NCBI GenBank assembly: GCA_031119205.1
Contig: JAVHYF010000035.1
Span: 1 to 42,499 of the forward strand
From: Moraxellaceae bacterium
Lineage (GTDB): Bacteria > Pseudomonadota > Gammaproteobacteria > Burkholderiales > Rhodocyclaceae
DNA length: 42,499 bases
Direction of reading: 5' to 3'
The translations under genes and the position numbers were made by a program. The notes under the pieces are model-generated. The model did not search any database. It saw nothing but the letters and a program-made list of their open reading frames with translations, and was not told the DNA's origin. This document shows, piece by piece, positions 16,203 through 25,043 of the stretch. Each line of letters starts with the position of its first letter. Within the stretch, counting starts at the first letter, position 1.

Positions 16203-17180
16203 ATGACGATGTGTTCCACCGCCAGCGCCCCGCGCCTGGCAACGTCCGCCCCCGCCTGGACCACTGCCCAGGTCGCCGAGCTTTTCTCCCTGCCGTTCAA
16301 TGACCTGCTGTTCCGTGCGCAGCAGGTGCACCGCGAGCATTTCGACCCCAACGCGATCCAGCGCTCCACGCTGCTGTCGATCAAGACCGGCGGCTGCTCG
16401 GAAGACTGCGGTTACTGCTCGCAGGCCAAGCGCTACAGCACCGGCCTGGAAAGCCAGGCCCTGATGCCGCTGGATGAAGTGCTGGAAAAGGCGAAGCTCG
16501 CCAAGGCCAACGGCTCCAGCCGCTTCTGCATGGGCGCCGCCTGGCGCGGCCCCAAGGACCGTGACCTCGAGCCGGTGATCGAGATGGTCAAGGAAGTGAA
16601 GGCGCTGGGCCTGGAAACCTGCGTCACGCTGGGCATGCTGCGCGAAGGCCAGGCCGAGAAGCTGAAGGATGCCGGCCTCGACTTCTACAACCACAACATC
16701 GACACCGCGGCCGAGTTCTATGCCGAGGTCATCACCACCCACTCGCAGGAAGACCGCTTCGACACCATCGCCTCGGTGCGCGACGCCGGCATCAACGTGT
16801 GCTCCGGCGGCATCGTCGGCATGGGTGAATCGCGCCGTGCGCGTGCCGCGCTGATCGGCCAGCTGGCCAGCATGGAGCCGCCGCCGCAATCGGTGCCGAT
16901 CAACAACCTGGTGCGCGTGGAAGGCACGCCGATGGCGGAGCTGCCGCCGATCGATCCCTTCGAGTTCGTGCGTACCATCGCCTGCGCGCGCATCACCATG
17001 CCGAAAAGCTACGTGCGCCTGTCCGCAGGCCGCCAGGAGATGAGCGACGAGCTGCAGGCCATGTGTTTCCTGGCCGGCGCCAACTCCATCTTCTACGGCG
17101 ACAAGCTGCTGACTACCGGCAACCCGGACGTGGAACGCGACGTTGCGCTGTTCGCGCGTCTGGGACTGAAGTCGGTCTGA
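16203..17180 (+). CDS. bioB: Biotin synthase BioB
   Basis: The product is 325 residues. It is a radical SAM enzyme that inserts sulfur into dethiobiotin, the last step of biotin synthesis in the cytoplasm. The CxxxCxxC cluster motif is C65-C69-C72 in [12 protein letters not shown]. Other conserved blocks are [29 protein letters not shown]-like [21 protein letters not shown] and [15 protein letters not shown]. The arginine expected as a [2Fe-2S] ligand is present in the [16 protein letters not shown] block. Length is normal for the family. It is followed after 43 nt by bioC, forming a biotin operon that lacks bioF, bioD and bioA in this window. A candidate promoter lies 64-92 nt upstream. Confidence 0.97.
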   Translation: MTMCSTASAPRLATSAPAWTTAQVAELFSLPFNDLLFRAQQVHREHFDPNAIQRSTLLSIKTGGCSEDCGYCSQAKRYSTGLESQALMPLDEVLEKAKLAKANGSSRFCMGAAWRGPKDRDLEPVIEMVKEVKALGLETCVTLGMLREGQAEKLKDAGLDFYNHNIDTAAEFYAEVITTHSQEDRFDTIASVRDAGINVCSGGIVGMGESRRARAALIGQLASMEPPPQSVPINNLVRVEGTPMAELPPIDPFEFVRTIACARITMPKSYVRLSAGRQEMSDELQAMCFLAGANSIFYGDKLLTTGNPDVERDVALFARLGLKSV

Positions 17181-17223
17181 CGCCGCGGATTGACGCCATT
17201 GTTCACCTGAACGCCGGGCTGCA

Positions 17224-18108
17224 ATGAGTGACTTCGCCCTCGACGGCGCGCAGCTGCGCCGTCGCCTGCAACGTGGCGCCGCCACCGTGCGGGCCGGCAA
17301 CTTCCTCGCTCGCGAAACGGCCAGTCGCATGGCCGAGCGTCTGGACCTGCTGCGCAACCAGCCCCAGCGCATCCTCGATCTCGGCTGCGGCACCGGCGAT
17401 GACCTCGCGCTGCTGGCGGCGCGCTACCCGGAAGCCCAGTGCATCGGCATCGACTTCGCGCCCACAGTGTTGAGCCAGGCTCGACCGGCGCGCAGCTTGG
17501 CCGACCGCCTGTTGCGCCGCGCCCGCGGCCCGGCCCTGCTGTGCGCGGATGCCACTGCCCTGCCGCTGGCGCGCAGCAGCGTTCAGATGCTGTGGAGCAA
17601 CCTGCTTCTACCTTCGTTCGCGGACCCGCTGCCGGCCTTCCGTGAAATGCACCGGGTGCTGGCCGTCGAAGGCGTGCTGATGTTCGCCACGCTCGGCCCC
17701 GATACCTTGCGCGAGCTGCGCGATGTCATGCCTGCCACGCACGGCGAGCGCGTCCACCGCTTCATCGACATGCACGATCTGGGCGACACCCTGGTCGCAG
17801 CAGGCTTCGGCGAACCCGTAATGGACATGGAGCGCCTGACCCTCACCTACACCCGGTTCGACGACCTGCTGCGCGACCTGCGCCAAGCTGCTGCCACCAA
17901 CGTCGCGACGACACGTCCGCGTGGTCTGTCCGGCAAGGCCGGCTGGCAACAGGCCCGCGCGGCATACGAGAAACTGCGCGTCGACGGCCGCCTGCCCGCC
18001 ACCATCGAGCTGGTGTTCGGCCATGCCTGGAAGGCCGCACCGAAAACCATGGAAGACGGCCGCGCGGTGATCCGCTTCGAGCGCGAACGGCGACCGCTGC
18101 GCGGCTGA
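17224..18108 (+). CDS. bioC: Malonyl-ACP O-methyltransferase-like BioC
   Basis: The product is 294 residues and is a class I SAM methyltransferase. Motif I is ILDLGCGTGDD at about residues 50-60, with IGIDFAPTVL as the acidic loop and MLWSNLLLPSFADP as the BioC-like post-core segment. The LFATLGPDTLRELR-type stretch (FATLGPDTLRELRD) is characteristic of BioC. BioC methylates malonyl-ACP so that fatty acid synthesis can build pimeloyl-ACP methyl ester, the biotin precursor. The genomic position right after bioB supports this role. The ATG at 17224 has only a weak upstream GGG element. A general methyltransferase is the fallback if the BioC assignment is wrong. Confidence 0.85.
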   Translation: MSDFALDGAQLRRRLQRGAATVRAGNFLARETASRMAERLDLLRNQPQRILDLGCGTGDDLALLAARYPEAQCIGIDFAPTVLSQARPARSLADRLLRRARGPALLCADATALPLARSSVQMLWSNLLLPSFADPLPAFREMHRVLAVEGVLMFATLGPDTLRELRDVMPATHGERVHRFIDMHDLGDTLVAAGFGEPVMDMERLTLTYTRFDDLLRDLRQAAATNVATTRPRGLSGKAGWQQARAAYEKLRVDGRLPATIELVFGHAWKAAPKTMEDGRAVIRFERERRPLRG

Positions 18109-18129
18109 TACGGCAGACCATCCCCATCC

Positions 18130-18762
18130 ATGCGCACCGTCTGGCTGTTCGATCTCGACAACACCCTGCACGACGCCTCGGCGCACATCTTTCCGCACAT
18201 CAACCGGTCGATGACCGAGTACCTCGCCTGCCACCTCGATCTGTCGGAGGCGGAGGCCAATGCGCTGCGCATGCAGTACTGGCTGCGCTACGGCGCCACC
18301 CTGCGCGGCCTGATGCGACATCACCGCCACTGTGACCCACGCCACTTCCTGCGCGACACGCACACCTTCGAAGACCTGCCCGGCATGCTGGTGGCGGAGC
18401 GTCGCATGCGCGCCTGGCTGCGCCGGCTGCCGGGACGCAAGGTGGTGTTCTCCAACTCGCCGCGCAAGTATGCGAACGAGGTGGTGCGCCTGCTGGGCAT
18501 CGCACCCTTCATCGAGCGCGTGATCGGCGTGGAAGACCTCGCCTTCCAGCCCAAGCCGCAACGTCTGGCCTATCAACGCGTGCTGCGCGCAGTGAAGGTG
18601 CCGGCGGCGCGTTGCGTGATGGTGGAAGACACGCTGGACAACCTGCGTGTTGCCAGACAACTCGGCATGCGCACCGTGTGGATCAGCCGTCGTAGCGGCC
18701 GCCCGGCCTTCGTCGACCGGCATGTGCGCTCCGTCTGCAGCCTGCGTGGCTGGCAGCGCTGA
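18130..18762 (+). CDS. HAD-family hydrolase, pyrimidine 5'-nucleotidase type
   Basis: The product is 210 residues. The catalytic motif I is FDLDNTLHD (nucleophile D8, acid/base D10). Motif II is VVFSNSP, motif III uses the lysine in QPKPQ, and motif IV is MVEDTLDN. This set and the DNTLHDA...HINRSMTEYL start match the SDT1/PPM-like pyrimidine 5'-nucleotidase subgroup, which dephosphorylates nucleoside monophosphates in the cytoplasm. It follows bioC by 21 nt and is probably in the same transcript, although no biotin-related role is known. The ribosome site is weak. The substrate is uncertain, since HAD enzymes are often promiscuous. Confidence 0.87.
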   Translation: MRTVWLFDLDNTLHDASAHIFPHINRSMTEYLACHLDLSEAEANALRMQYWLRYGATLRGLMRHHRHCDPRHFLRDTHTFEDLPGMLVAERRMRAWLRRLPGRKVVFSNSPRKYANEVVRLLGIAPFIERVIGVEDLAFQPKPQRLAYQRVLRAVKVPAARCVMVEDTLDNLRVARQLGMRTVWISRRSGRPAFVDRHVRSVCSLRGWQR

Positions 18763-18779
18763 GCAGGCGCTGGCGCGGC

Positions 18780-18810
18780 TTGGCGGGTCATGCGCAATCC
18801 GGGCTAGAAT
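18780..18810 (+). promoter_or_regulatory. Candidate promoter for the membrane cassette
   Basis: TTGGCG (18780-18785) and TAGAAT (18805-18810), with a GC-rich 19-bp spacer, lie 95 nt before the ATG at 18906. The TAGAAT element also argues against a start upstream of it. The spacing is long, so confidence is moderate. Confidence 0.4.
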
Positions 18811-18905
18811 CCTCGCCGCAACGTCCGCTCCGCGGGCGTGACGAATCCGACAAGCTGCTCCGCAGCCACACCCTGCGACGCGCAGCGGCGAGACATACTG
18901 ACCAC

Positions 18906-20312
18906 ATGGCACGCAAGCCCCGCTCGCTTTTCCAGACGATTGCGCAGCACCTGCCCATCCTGGCATTGATGCTCGCCACGCTGGCCGCCATGCCGGCCCT
19001 CGCACTGCCCGGACTCGATCCGGATTTCACCGACGCCCCGCCTTCCAGCGAACAGCTGCCGCCGCCCGATGTTGCCGGCGCCCTGACGCCTGACCGCACG
19101 CGCCTGCAACTCGCGCCCGCCTTGCCCACCGATCCGGTCGACCCGGTTGCCATGCCCGCGGCCATACCGACCAGCGAGGAGCCGGACAGTGCGACGCCGG
19201 TGCTGTCCGCGCAGTCACTCAGCCTGTCCCCGCTGGGCATCGCATTGCTGCTGATCGTCTGCGCAGTGCTGGCACGACGTGCCTACCAGTGGTGGATGGT
19301 GCTCAACCAGCGCCGCCGTATCGACCAACCGGACTGGACCGCACTGCGCACTGCCGACTGGCCGGTCGTCACCCTGCTGGTGGTCGCGCGCGAAGTCGGC
19401 ACCGCCATCGAGCCGCTGGTGGAATACCTGCTGACCATGGACTATCCGCCGGAGCGCCTGCGTATCCGCCCCACCGGCCAGTTCACCACGGCCCAGCGCG
19501 GCGCCGTTGCAGCCCTGCTGGCACGCCACCCCGGGCGCGTACTGCCGACCGCCGACCGACCGCTGGATGGCATCCGCGAGGCCGACACCGACATCGTGCT
19601 GATCCTGCGCGCCGAATGGACGCCGGACCGCAACTTCGTGCGCCAGGCAGTAGCGCCCTTCTTCGATCCTTCCGTGGGTGCCGTACTGGCACCGCTGGAC
19701 CCGGTGGTGGACGGCCACCCCTACACGCGACTGCGCCAGTTGTCGCGTGCCGCCTGGGCGCGCATCGTCGCCCCCTGGCTGGCCCGCGCCAATCTGCCGG
19801 CGCTGGGCGACACCCTGCTGTTCGGCGTGCGCCGCAGTGCCGTGGCCGCCGCCGGCGGATGGCGCCAGACCACCAACGAGCGCTGTGCCGATCTCGTCTG
19901 GCGCCTGTGCGCCGAGGGCTGGCACAGCGCCTGCCAGACCGCGCTGTGGGTCAGCGGCAAGCAACGCGATCCGCAAGTCGCCCTGCTCCCCGGCCTGTTC
20001 GTGCAGCTACCCGCGCTGCTCGGCTCGCAGCGTATCGCCTGGCGACAGAAAGGCCGCCTGCTTGGCTACACCGTAGCACGTGCCAGCCGCCACCTGGCCG
20101 GCCTGGGCATCCTGCTGGCTGTCATCGAATATGCCAGCGGCAATGCGCTGCTGGCCGGACTGGCGCTGTGCCTCCTGCTGATGGAAGCGCTGGCCGGCCA
20201 GAGCCTCACCCTGCTGGCCGCTGGCGCACAGGCCAGCCAGCGCAGCACCCAGGTCAGCCTGCTGCCCCTCGCCTTGCTGCGCCTTGCCGGAGTCGGTCAT
20301 GCCCTCCACTGA
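18906..20312 (+). CDS. Membrane protein with degenerate GT2 glycosyltransferase-like domain
   Basis: The product is 468 residues from the ATG at 18906. An N-terminal hydrophobic segment is followed by a Pro/Asp/Thr-rich stretch (about 40-95). A second membrane helix (LGIALLLIVCAVLARRAYQW) then leads into a domain resembling family 2 glycosyltransferases: WPVVTLLVVAREVGTAIEPL in place of the nucleotide-binding start, FFDPSVGAVLAPLDPV, GDTLLFGVRRSAVAAAGGW, and SQRIAWRQKGR where processive enzymes have QxxRW. The usual DxD is replaced by ILRAEWTPDR. Two or three C-terminal membrane helices follow. The lost DxD suggests an inactive or altered enzyme. It overlaps the next gene by 14 nt, so translation is probably coupled. 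Function unknown. Confidence 0.65.
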   Translation: MARKPRSLFQTIAQHLPILALMLATLAAMPALALPGLDPDFTDAPPSSEQLPPPDVAGALTPDRTRLQLAPALPTDPVDPVAMPAAIPTSEEPDSATPVLSAQSLSLSPLGIALLLIVCAVLARRAYQWWMVLNQRRRIDQPDWTALRTADWPVVTLLVVAREVGTAIEPLVEYLLTMDYPPERLRIRPTGQFTTAQRGAVAALLARHPGRVLPTADRPLDGIREADTDIVLILRAEWTPDRNFVRQAVAPFFDPSVGAVLAPLDPVVDGHPYTRLRQLSRAAWARIVAPWLARANLPALGDTLLFGVRRSAVAAAGGWRQTTNERCADLVWRLCAEGWHSACQTALWVSGKQRDPQVALLPGLFVQLPALLGSQRIAWRQKGRLLGYTVARASRHLAGLGILLAVIEYASGNALLAGLALCLLLMEALAGQSLTLLAAGAQASQRSTQVSLLPLALLRLAGVGHALH

Positions 20313-21420
20313 GCTCGCCCGAATCGGTTGGCCATTCGGTTGGCCACTTGGCTGGCAGATCGCACTGCTGCTGGGTGGTTCGCTGCTACTGGCGCTGCTG
20401 CTACGACCCGCGCGTCGTGAGTGGCTGCGCGAGCAGGACGACCAGAGCTTGCCCGTCCCGCGCCACGAAGATCGCATCGACACGCTGCGCACCATGGCCA
20501 CACAGGAGTTCAGCGACATGCTGCAGCGTGTCCGCGACAATGGCGGCGTCATGCGCGGCATCGATGCCGACGGCGAACCGGTGCTGGTGCTCGGCAGCAA
20601 GCAGGACCTGGCCAGCCAGATCGAACCCGGCACCCGCCGCATCGGCTTCGGCGTGCTGACCAGCCAGCGCCTCGACATTCCCGGCGAGCTGGTGTGCGAG
20701 CGCGACCTGTTCGCCGAAGGCCGCGCCAGCGTGGCGCAGAACGCCATCGTGCGCAGCCTGCTGAGCCTGCGCGATGTCGCCATCGGCGTGCGCGCGCGCG
20801 TCACCGGGCGCGTCCATGCCGACGGCCGCCTCGACGTCGCCGAGGGCGCCTGGCTGCACGGCGAGGCCTCGGCCGGCCAGGCATTGGCCCTGGCGCGCCG
20901 CACCCGCTTCGTTCGCCTCCACGCGCCGGTCATCGAATTCGGCACGCGCGATTCACCGGCCGCCCGACAGCAGGGCAACCTGCCGGAATTCGTGCCTGCC
21001 GACGCGCAGCACGACGCCGCCAACCGCCGCTTCATCGTGCACGGCGATCTCGTCGTTCCGGCCGGCCACCGCGTAAGTGCCGACCTGATCGTGGGCGGTC
21101 GCCTGCAGGTCCACGAGAACTGTGTCGTCAGCGGCAGCCTGCGTGCCGACCGTAGCGTGCGCCTTGGACAAGGCGTACAGGTGGAAGGCGGCATCGTCAG
21201 CCCCTCCGATATCCGCATCGCCGACAACTGCCGCATAGATGGCCCGGTGATGGCCGGCACCCGCCTGATCGTCGGTGCAGGCTGCGTGCTGGGCACCCGT
21301 GCAGAACCCGTGAGCGTCAGTGCGGCGCGCATGCGCATCGCCACCGGCAGCCTGATCTACGGCTTCGTTTCCGCGCGGCAGGCAGGTCAGGTGGTTGCAC
21401 CACAGGACCTGCAGGCATGA
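20299..21420 (+). CDS. Bactofilin-like beta-helix repeat protein with N-terminal membrane helix
   Basis: The product is 373 residues. A membrane helix lies near the N-terminus (WQIALLLGGSLLLALLL). Residues about 115-220 and 245-370 are built of short hydrophobic/Gly repeats such as VHGDLVVPAGHRVSADLIVGG and VSGSLRADRSVRLGQGVQVEGG. These are typical of right-handed beta-helices in polymer-forming cytoskeletal (bactofilin) or hexapeptide-repeat proteins. Unlike classical bactofilins it is long and membrane-anchored. The ATG at 20299 lies inside the end of the previous gene; a TTG 15 nt upstream is less likely. It probably acts with the degenerate glycosyltransferase and the polytopic protein encoded next. 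No enzymatic motif is visible. Confidence 0.65.
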   Translation: MPSTELARIGWPFGWPLGWQIALLLGGSLLLALLLRPARREWLREQDDQSLPVPRHEDRIDTLRTMATQEFSDMLQRVRDNGGVMRGIDADGEPVLVLGSKQDLASQIEPGTRRIGFGVLTSQRLDIPGELVCERDLFAEGRASVAQNAIVRSLLSLRDVAIGVRARVTGRVHADGRLDVAEGAWLHGEASAGQALALARRTRFVRLHAPVIEFGTRDSPAARQQGNLPEFVPADAQHDAANRRFIVHGDLVVPAGHRVSADLIVGGRLQVHENCVVSGSLRADRSVRLGQGVQVEGGIVSPSDIRIADNCRIDGPVMAGTRLIVGAGCVLGTRAEPVSVSAARMRIATGSLIYGFVSARQAGQVVAPQDLQA

Positions 21421-21442
21421 CAACCAGGAGCGATCCGTCGCA

Positions 21443-22204
21443 ATGAGCACGCGTGCCGCCCCCTCCCTGCGTCGTAGCCTGACGCGCGCCCTGCTCCACG
21501 GCCTGGCCATGCTGTCGCTGGTGGCCGTGCTGCAAGGCAGCCTGCAGGCCGTGTGGGCCTGGCTGCTGCAGGCCGGCGTGGCGTTGCTGGGCCTGCAGGC
21601 CACGGTGCAATCCGGCCACCTCGACCTGCTTGCCGGCCTGCACCTGCCGGTCGTGGCCATAGACGCCGGGCTGCCTTCCCCGCATGGCTGGGCCTTTGCA
21701 CTGCATGGCCTGATCCTCGCCGGCACGGCAAGCACGGCCTGGCTGGTTCGCCATACGAGGGAACGCCTTGCCCGCGCTTTGTGGGCAATCGCCTTGCTGT
21801 ACGCCGTCGCCCTCGCCGGCTGGCTGTGGGCCCCACAAGCCAGTGCGCATTCCCTGCTGGATCACACGCGCACGCTCTGCGGCATCATCGTGGCCTTGCT
21901 GTTCCTGCTGCCGCTGCCGCTGTGTGCGAGCCTCGCGGCCCTGGGCTTCAGCGCTGGCGGGCTGTGGCGCGTCATGGCGCGCATCGCGCTGGCCCTGATC
22001 GTGCTGCTGCCGCTGCAGTTGCTCAGCCATGCCGTCATCGCCAGCCACCTGTCGGCAAATGCGCTGCCTGCACTGTTCCTGCTGGGCGGGCCGCTGGCTG
22101 ACGTGTTCGTGCTGCTGGCCATGTTCGGCGCCAGTTTCGCCGCCACTGCACCGCCGCCCGAGCGGCGGCAGCTTGCGCGCCTGCGCTACGAAGAACACCA
22201 CTGA
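21443..22204 (+). CDS. Polytopic membrane protein of unknown function
   Basis: The product is 253 residues with about five or six hydrophobic helices, e.g. LLHGLAMLSLVAVLQGSL, WAIALLYAVALAGWLW, IIVALLFLLPLPLCASL and IALALIVLLPLQLLSHAVIA. Loops are short and there are no recognisable catalytic residues. The ATG at 21443 follows a CAGGAGCG site and lies 22 nt after the beta-helix gene stop. It therefore looks like the third member of a three-gene membrane cassette. I do not recognise a family. The C-terminus is hydrophilic and basic/acidic (PPERRQLARLRYEEHH). Confidence 0.7.
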   Translation: MSTRAAPSLRRSLTRALLHGLAMLSLVAVLQGSLQAVWAWLLQAGVALLGLQATVQSGHLDLLAGLHLPVVAIDAGLPSPHGWAFALHGLILAGTASTAWLVRHTRERLARALWAIALLYAVALAGWLWAPQASAHSLLDHTRTLCGIIVALLFLLPLPLCASLAALGFSAGGLWRVMARIALALIVLLPLQLLSHAVIASHLSANALPALFLLGGPLADVFVLLAMFGASFAATAPPPERRQLARLRYEEHH

Positions 22205-22221
22205 GACACCGAGGCCCGTAG

Positions 22222-22752
22222 ATGACCACCCCGGAGCGCCCACCGGAAATCCTCGCGAGCCGCTTCCCGCGCCCGGGCAGGGTCGAGCGCATCCTGCTCC
22301 GTCCCGAGCGCCGCACTGCCGTCGTCGAGGTGCCCGAGGTACATGCCGAAGCAGATGTCGGCCTGGCCGGCGATCGCCAACGCGGCGGCAAGCGCCAGGT
22401 CTCCCTGATCCAGGCGGAGCATCTGCCCGTGATCGCAGCGCTGAGCGGACGCGACAGCGTCGACGCTGCCCTGCTGCGACGCAACCTCGTGATCTCCGGA
22501 CTCAACCTGATTGCCGCGCGGGCGCTGTTCCCGCAGCAAGTGCTGCGCCTGCGCATCGGCGGCGCGCTGATCGAGATCCACGCCGACTGCGAGCCCTGCT
22601 CGCGCATGGAGGACGTGCTGGGTCCGGGCGGTTATAACGCCATGCGTGGTCACGGCGGCATGGTGGCCCGCATCATCGGAAGCGGCCTTGTCAGACGCGG
22701 AGACGCGGTTTACGCCGTCTCCGGCGATGAAGTTCCCCAATCAGATCCATAA
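22222..22752 (+). CDS. MOSC domain-containing protein
   Basis: The product is 176 residues. The MOSC domain is the C-terminal domain of molybdenum cofactor sulfurases and is found alone in YiiM/YuaD-type proteins that handle Moco-bound sulfur or oxygen. Visible signatures are AEADVGLAGDRQRGGKRQVSLIQ at the start of the domain, LRRNLVISGLNL, and the conserved cysteine in HADCEPCSRMEDVLGPGG. The Moco substrate is inferred from the family. The gene follows the polytopic membrane protein by 17 nt, so it may be co-transcribed, but no functional link is evident. The start ATG at 22222 has a GAGGCCC element upstream. Confidence 0.87.
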   Translation: MTTPERPPEILASRFPRPGRVERILLRPERRTAVVEVPEVHAEADVGLAGDRQRGGKRQVSLIQAEHLPVIAALSGRDSVDAALLRRNLVISGLNLIAARALFPQQVLRLRIGGALIEIHADCEPCSRMEDVLGPGGYNAMRGHGGMVARIIGSGLVRRGDAVYAVSGDEVPQSDP

Positions 22753-22854
22753 CTTCCCTGCCATGGGGGGTTTTGCTAGGATGCACGCCACTCCCGACCG
22801 GCCGGCTCCCCCGCTGTGGCTCATGGACGGGGCCAACACGCAACGCGAGGAATC

Positions 22855-23181
22855 ATGAGCGAACATATCAACCACGTTACCGACGCCAGCTTCGACAGCG
22901 ACGTCCTGCAATCGCAAACCCCTGTCCTGCTCGACTACTGGGCGGAATGGTGCGGCCCCTGCAAGATGATTGCGCCGATCCTGGACGACGTGGCCAAGGA
23001 ATACGCCGGCAAGCTGAAGGTTGCCAAGCTGAACATCGACGAGAACCAGGACACGCCTGCCAAGTTCGGCATCCGTGGCATCCCCACCCTGATGCTGTTC
23101 AAGGGTGGCAACGTCGAGGCCACCAAGGTCGGCGCCCTGTCCAAGTCCCAGCTGACGGCTTTCCTGGACAGCCACCTGTAA
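22855..23181 (+). CDS. trxA: Thioredoxin
   Basis: The product is 108 residues, the typical length of TrxA. The active site is W32-C33-G34-P35-C36 in [11 protein letters not shown]. The cis-proline loop is [14 protein letters not shown]. It is the general cytoplasmic protein disulfide reductant, using electrons from thioredoxin reductase. The ATG at 22855 follows a GAGGAATC ribosome site. A possible -10, TAGGAT (22777-22782), lies 73 nt upstream. The trxA-rho order is common in gammaproteobacteria. Confidence 0.97.
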   Translation: MSEHINHVTDASFDSDVLQSQTPVLLDYWAEWCGPCKMIAPILDDVAKEYAGKLKVAKLNIDENQDTPAKFGIRGIPTLMLFKGGNVEATKVGALSKSQLTAFLDSHL

Positions 23182-23231
23182 TAGACCTCATGCGGCGCGT
23201 GCGGATTGCCCAAAATCCCGCACACGCCGCA

Positions 23232-23261
23232 TTGACAGGCCCGAACGGGCCGCGTTAGAGT
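23232..23261 (+). promoter_or_regulatory. Candidate rho promoter with long leader
   Basis: TTGACA (23232-23237) is a perfect -35. TAGAGT (23256-23261) follows after 18 bp with 4 of 6 matches. The expected leader of about 120 nt before the rho ATG fits known autogenous control of rho by Rho itself, but no specific attenuator is identified. Confidence 0.6.
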
Positions 23262-23387
23262 CCAAGCCAGTCCCCTGCCGCGCACGTCCCACGACGTTTC
23301 CAGCGCCTGCAGTCAGAATTTCCCCCATCCCCTCTGTCCCCGGCCTAGCGCCACTTCTGTTCGTCCACTCTTCCCCAGGGTTCGTCC

Positions 23388-24644
23388 ATGCATCTCTCAG
23401 AGCTCAAGTCTCTGCACGTCAGCCAGCTCCTCGAAATGGCCACCACCAACGAGATCGAGGGTGCCAACCGACTGCGCAAACAGGAACTCGTTTTCGCGCT
23501 GCTGAAGAACCGGGCCAAGAAGGGCGAGCCGATCTTCGGTGACGGTGTGCTGGAAGTGCTGCCGGACGGTTTCGGCTTCCTGCGCTCACCGGACACCTCG
23601 TACCTGGCCAGCACGGACGACATCTATGTATCGCCCTCGCAGGTGCGCCGCTTCAACCTGCACACCGGCGACACCATCGAAGGCGAGATCCGCATCCCCA
23701 AGGATGGCGAGCGTTACTTCGCACTGGTGAAGGTGGACAAGGTCAACAACGGCTCGCCTGAAGCGTCCAAGACCAAGATCCTCTTCGAGAACCTGACGCC
23801 GCTGCACCCGAACGAGCCGCTGAAGCTCGAACGCGACATCCGCGCCGAAGAGAACGTCACCTCCCGCGTGATCGACATGATCGCCCCCATCGGCAAGGGC
23901 CAGCGCGGCCTGCTGGTGGCGCCGCCGAAATCCGGCAAGACGGTGATGCTGCAGAACATCGCGCACGCCATCACCGCCAACCATCCGGACGTGGTGCTGA
24001 TCGTCATGCTGATCGACGAGCGCCCGGAAGAAGTGACCGAAATGCAGCGCTCCGTGCGCGGCGAAGTGGTCGCCTCCACCTTCGACGAGCCGGCCACCCG
24101 CCACGTGCAGGTCGCCGAAATGGTCATCGAGAAGGCCAAACGCCTGGTCGAGCACAAGAAGGACGTAGTGATCCTGCTCGACTCGCTGACCCGCCTGGCC
24201 CGCGCCTACAACACCGTTGTGCCGGCTTCCGGCAAGGTGCTGACCGGTGGTGTGGACGCCAACGCCCTGCAGAAGCCCAAGCGCTTCTTCGGCGCCGCCC
24301 GCAACATCGAGGAAGGCGGCTCGCTGACCATCATCGCCACCGCCCTGATCGACACCGGCAGCCGCATGGACGACGTGATCTACGAAGAATTCAAGGGCAC
24401 CGGCAACATGGAAATCCACCTCGACCGGCGCATGGCCGAGAAGCGGATCTACCCTGCCATCAACGTGAACCCGTCCGGCACCCGCCGCGAAGAGTTGCTG
24501 CTGGAGCCCGCCGTGCTGCAGAAGGTCTGGGTCCTGCGCAAGCTGCTGTACAACATGGACGATCTGGCCGCCATGGACTTCCTGCTCGACAAGGTCAAGC
24601 AGACCAAGTCCAACGCAGAGTTCTTCGACGCGATGCGTCGCTGA
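23388..24644 (+). CDS. rho: Transcription termination factor Rho
   Basis: The product is 418 residues, the standard length. The N-terminal RNA-binding domain contains [18 protein letters not shown] and [12 protein letters not shown]. The P-loop APPKSGKT at residues 178-185 keeps the same numbering as the E. coli protein (K181 and K184). Walker B is [16 protein letters not shown], and the secondary RNA-binding loops are near [21 protein letters not shown]. Rho forms a hexameric RNA helicase that terminates untranslated transcripts. It is complete and apparently functional. It lies between trxA and rpmE and has its own promoter. Confidence 0.98.
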   Translation: MHLSELKSLHVSQLLEMATTNEIEGANRLRKQELVFALLKNRAKKGEPIFGDGVLEVLPDGFGFLRSPDTSYLASTDDIYVSPSQVRRFNLHTGDTIEGEIRIPKDGERYFALVKVDKVNNGSPEASKTKILFENLTPLHPNEPLKLERDIRAEENVTSRVIDMIAPIGKGQRGLLVAPPKSGKTVMLQNIAHAITANHPDVVLIVMLIDERPEEVTEMQRSVRGEVVASTFDEPATRHVQVAEMVIEKAKRLVEHKKDVVILLDSLTRLARAYNTVVPASGKVLTGGVDANALQKPKRFFGAARNIEEGGSLTIIATALIDTGSRMDDVIYEEFKGTGNMEIHLDRRMAEKRIYPAINVNPSGTRREELLLEPAVLQKVWVLRKLLYNMDDLAAMDFLLDKVKQTKSNAEFFDAMRR

Positions 24645-24675
24645 CACACCCCGCTTTACGCGCAAATGCCCGGGC

Positions 24676-24704
24676 TTGAGCTAGGCGGCATTTGCTGCAA
24701 TAAT
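24676..24704 (+). promoter_or_regulatory. rpmE promoter
   Basis: TTGAGC (24676-24681) and AATAAT (24699-24704) are spaced by exactly 17 bp, 55 nt before the rpmE ATG. This is the best sigma70-type match in the window. Confidence 0.68.
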
Positions 24705-24758
24705 CGCGGTCTTTGAATTTTTGGGCGATCACACCCGTCGCCCGCTGAAGGGGAAATC

Positions 24759-24965
24759 ATGAAAACCGAAGGTCATCCGAATTTCGTCGACGTGCAGGTC
24801 ACCTGCTCCTGCGGCAACAAGTTCACCACCCGTTCCACGATGGGCAAGCCGAGCTACTCGATCGAAGTGTGCTCCGAATGCCACCCGTTCTGGACCGGCA
24901 AGCAGAAGATCGTCGACACCGCTGGCCGTGTCGAGCGCTTCCGCCAGAAGTACGGCAAGAAGTAA
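24759..24965 (+). CDS. rpmE: 50S ribosomal protein L31, zinc-binding type
   Basis: The product is 68 residues. The motif CSCGN (two cysteines) and [13 protein letters not shown] show the cysteine-containing (C+) form of L31, which binds zinc and is normally replaced by a C- paralogue under zinc starvation. The body ends [17 protein letters not shown], as in the family. A GAAGGGGAAATC ribosome site precedes the ATG. The gene is followed by a bidirectional terminator shared with the convergent NADH dehydrogenase gene. Confidence 0.97.
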   Translation: MKTEGHPNFVDVQVTCSCGNKFTTRSTMGKPSYSIEVCSECHPFWTGKQKIVDTAGRVERFRQKYGKK

Positions 24966-24982
24966 GAAGCTTCTGCCCCAAC

Positions 24983-25015
24983 AAAAAGCCCTCGCGTTGC
25001 GAGGGCTTTTTGTTT
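24983..25015. terminator. Bidirectional terminator between rpmE and ndh
   Basis: AAAAAGCCCTCGC (24983-24995) pairs with GCGAGGGCTTTTT (24999-25011) around a GTT loop. Both ends carry the T-run in the respective direction, so it serves both convergent genes. Confidence 0.93.
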
Positions 25016-25043
25016 TCCGGACGCTGTTTCCCGGGCGCGGAAG

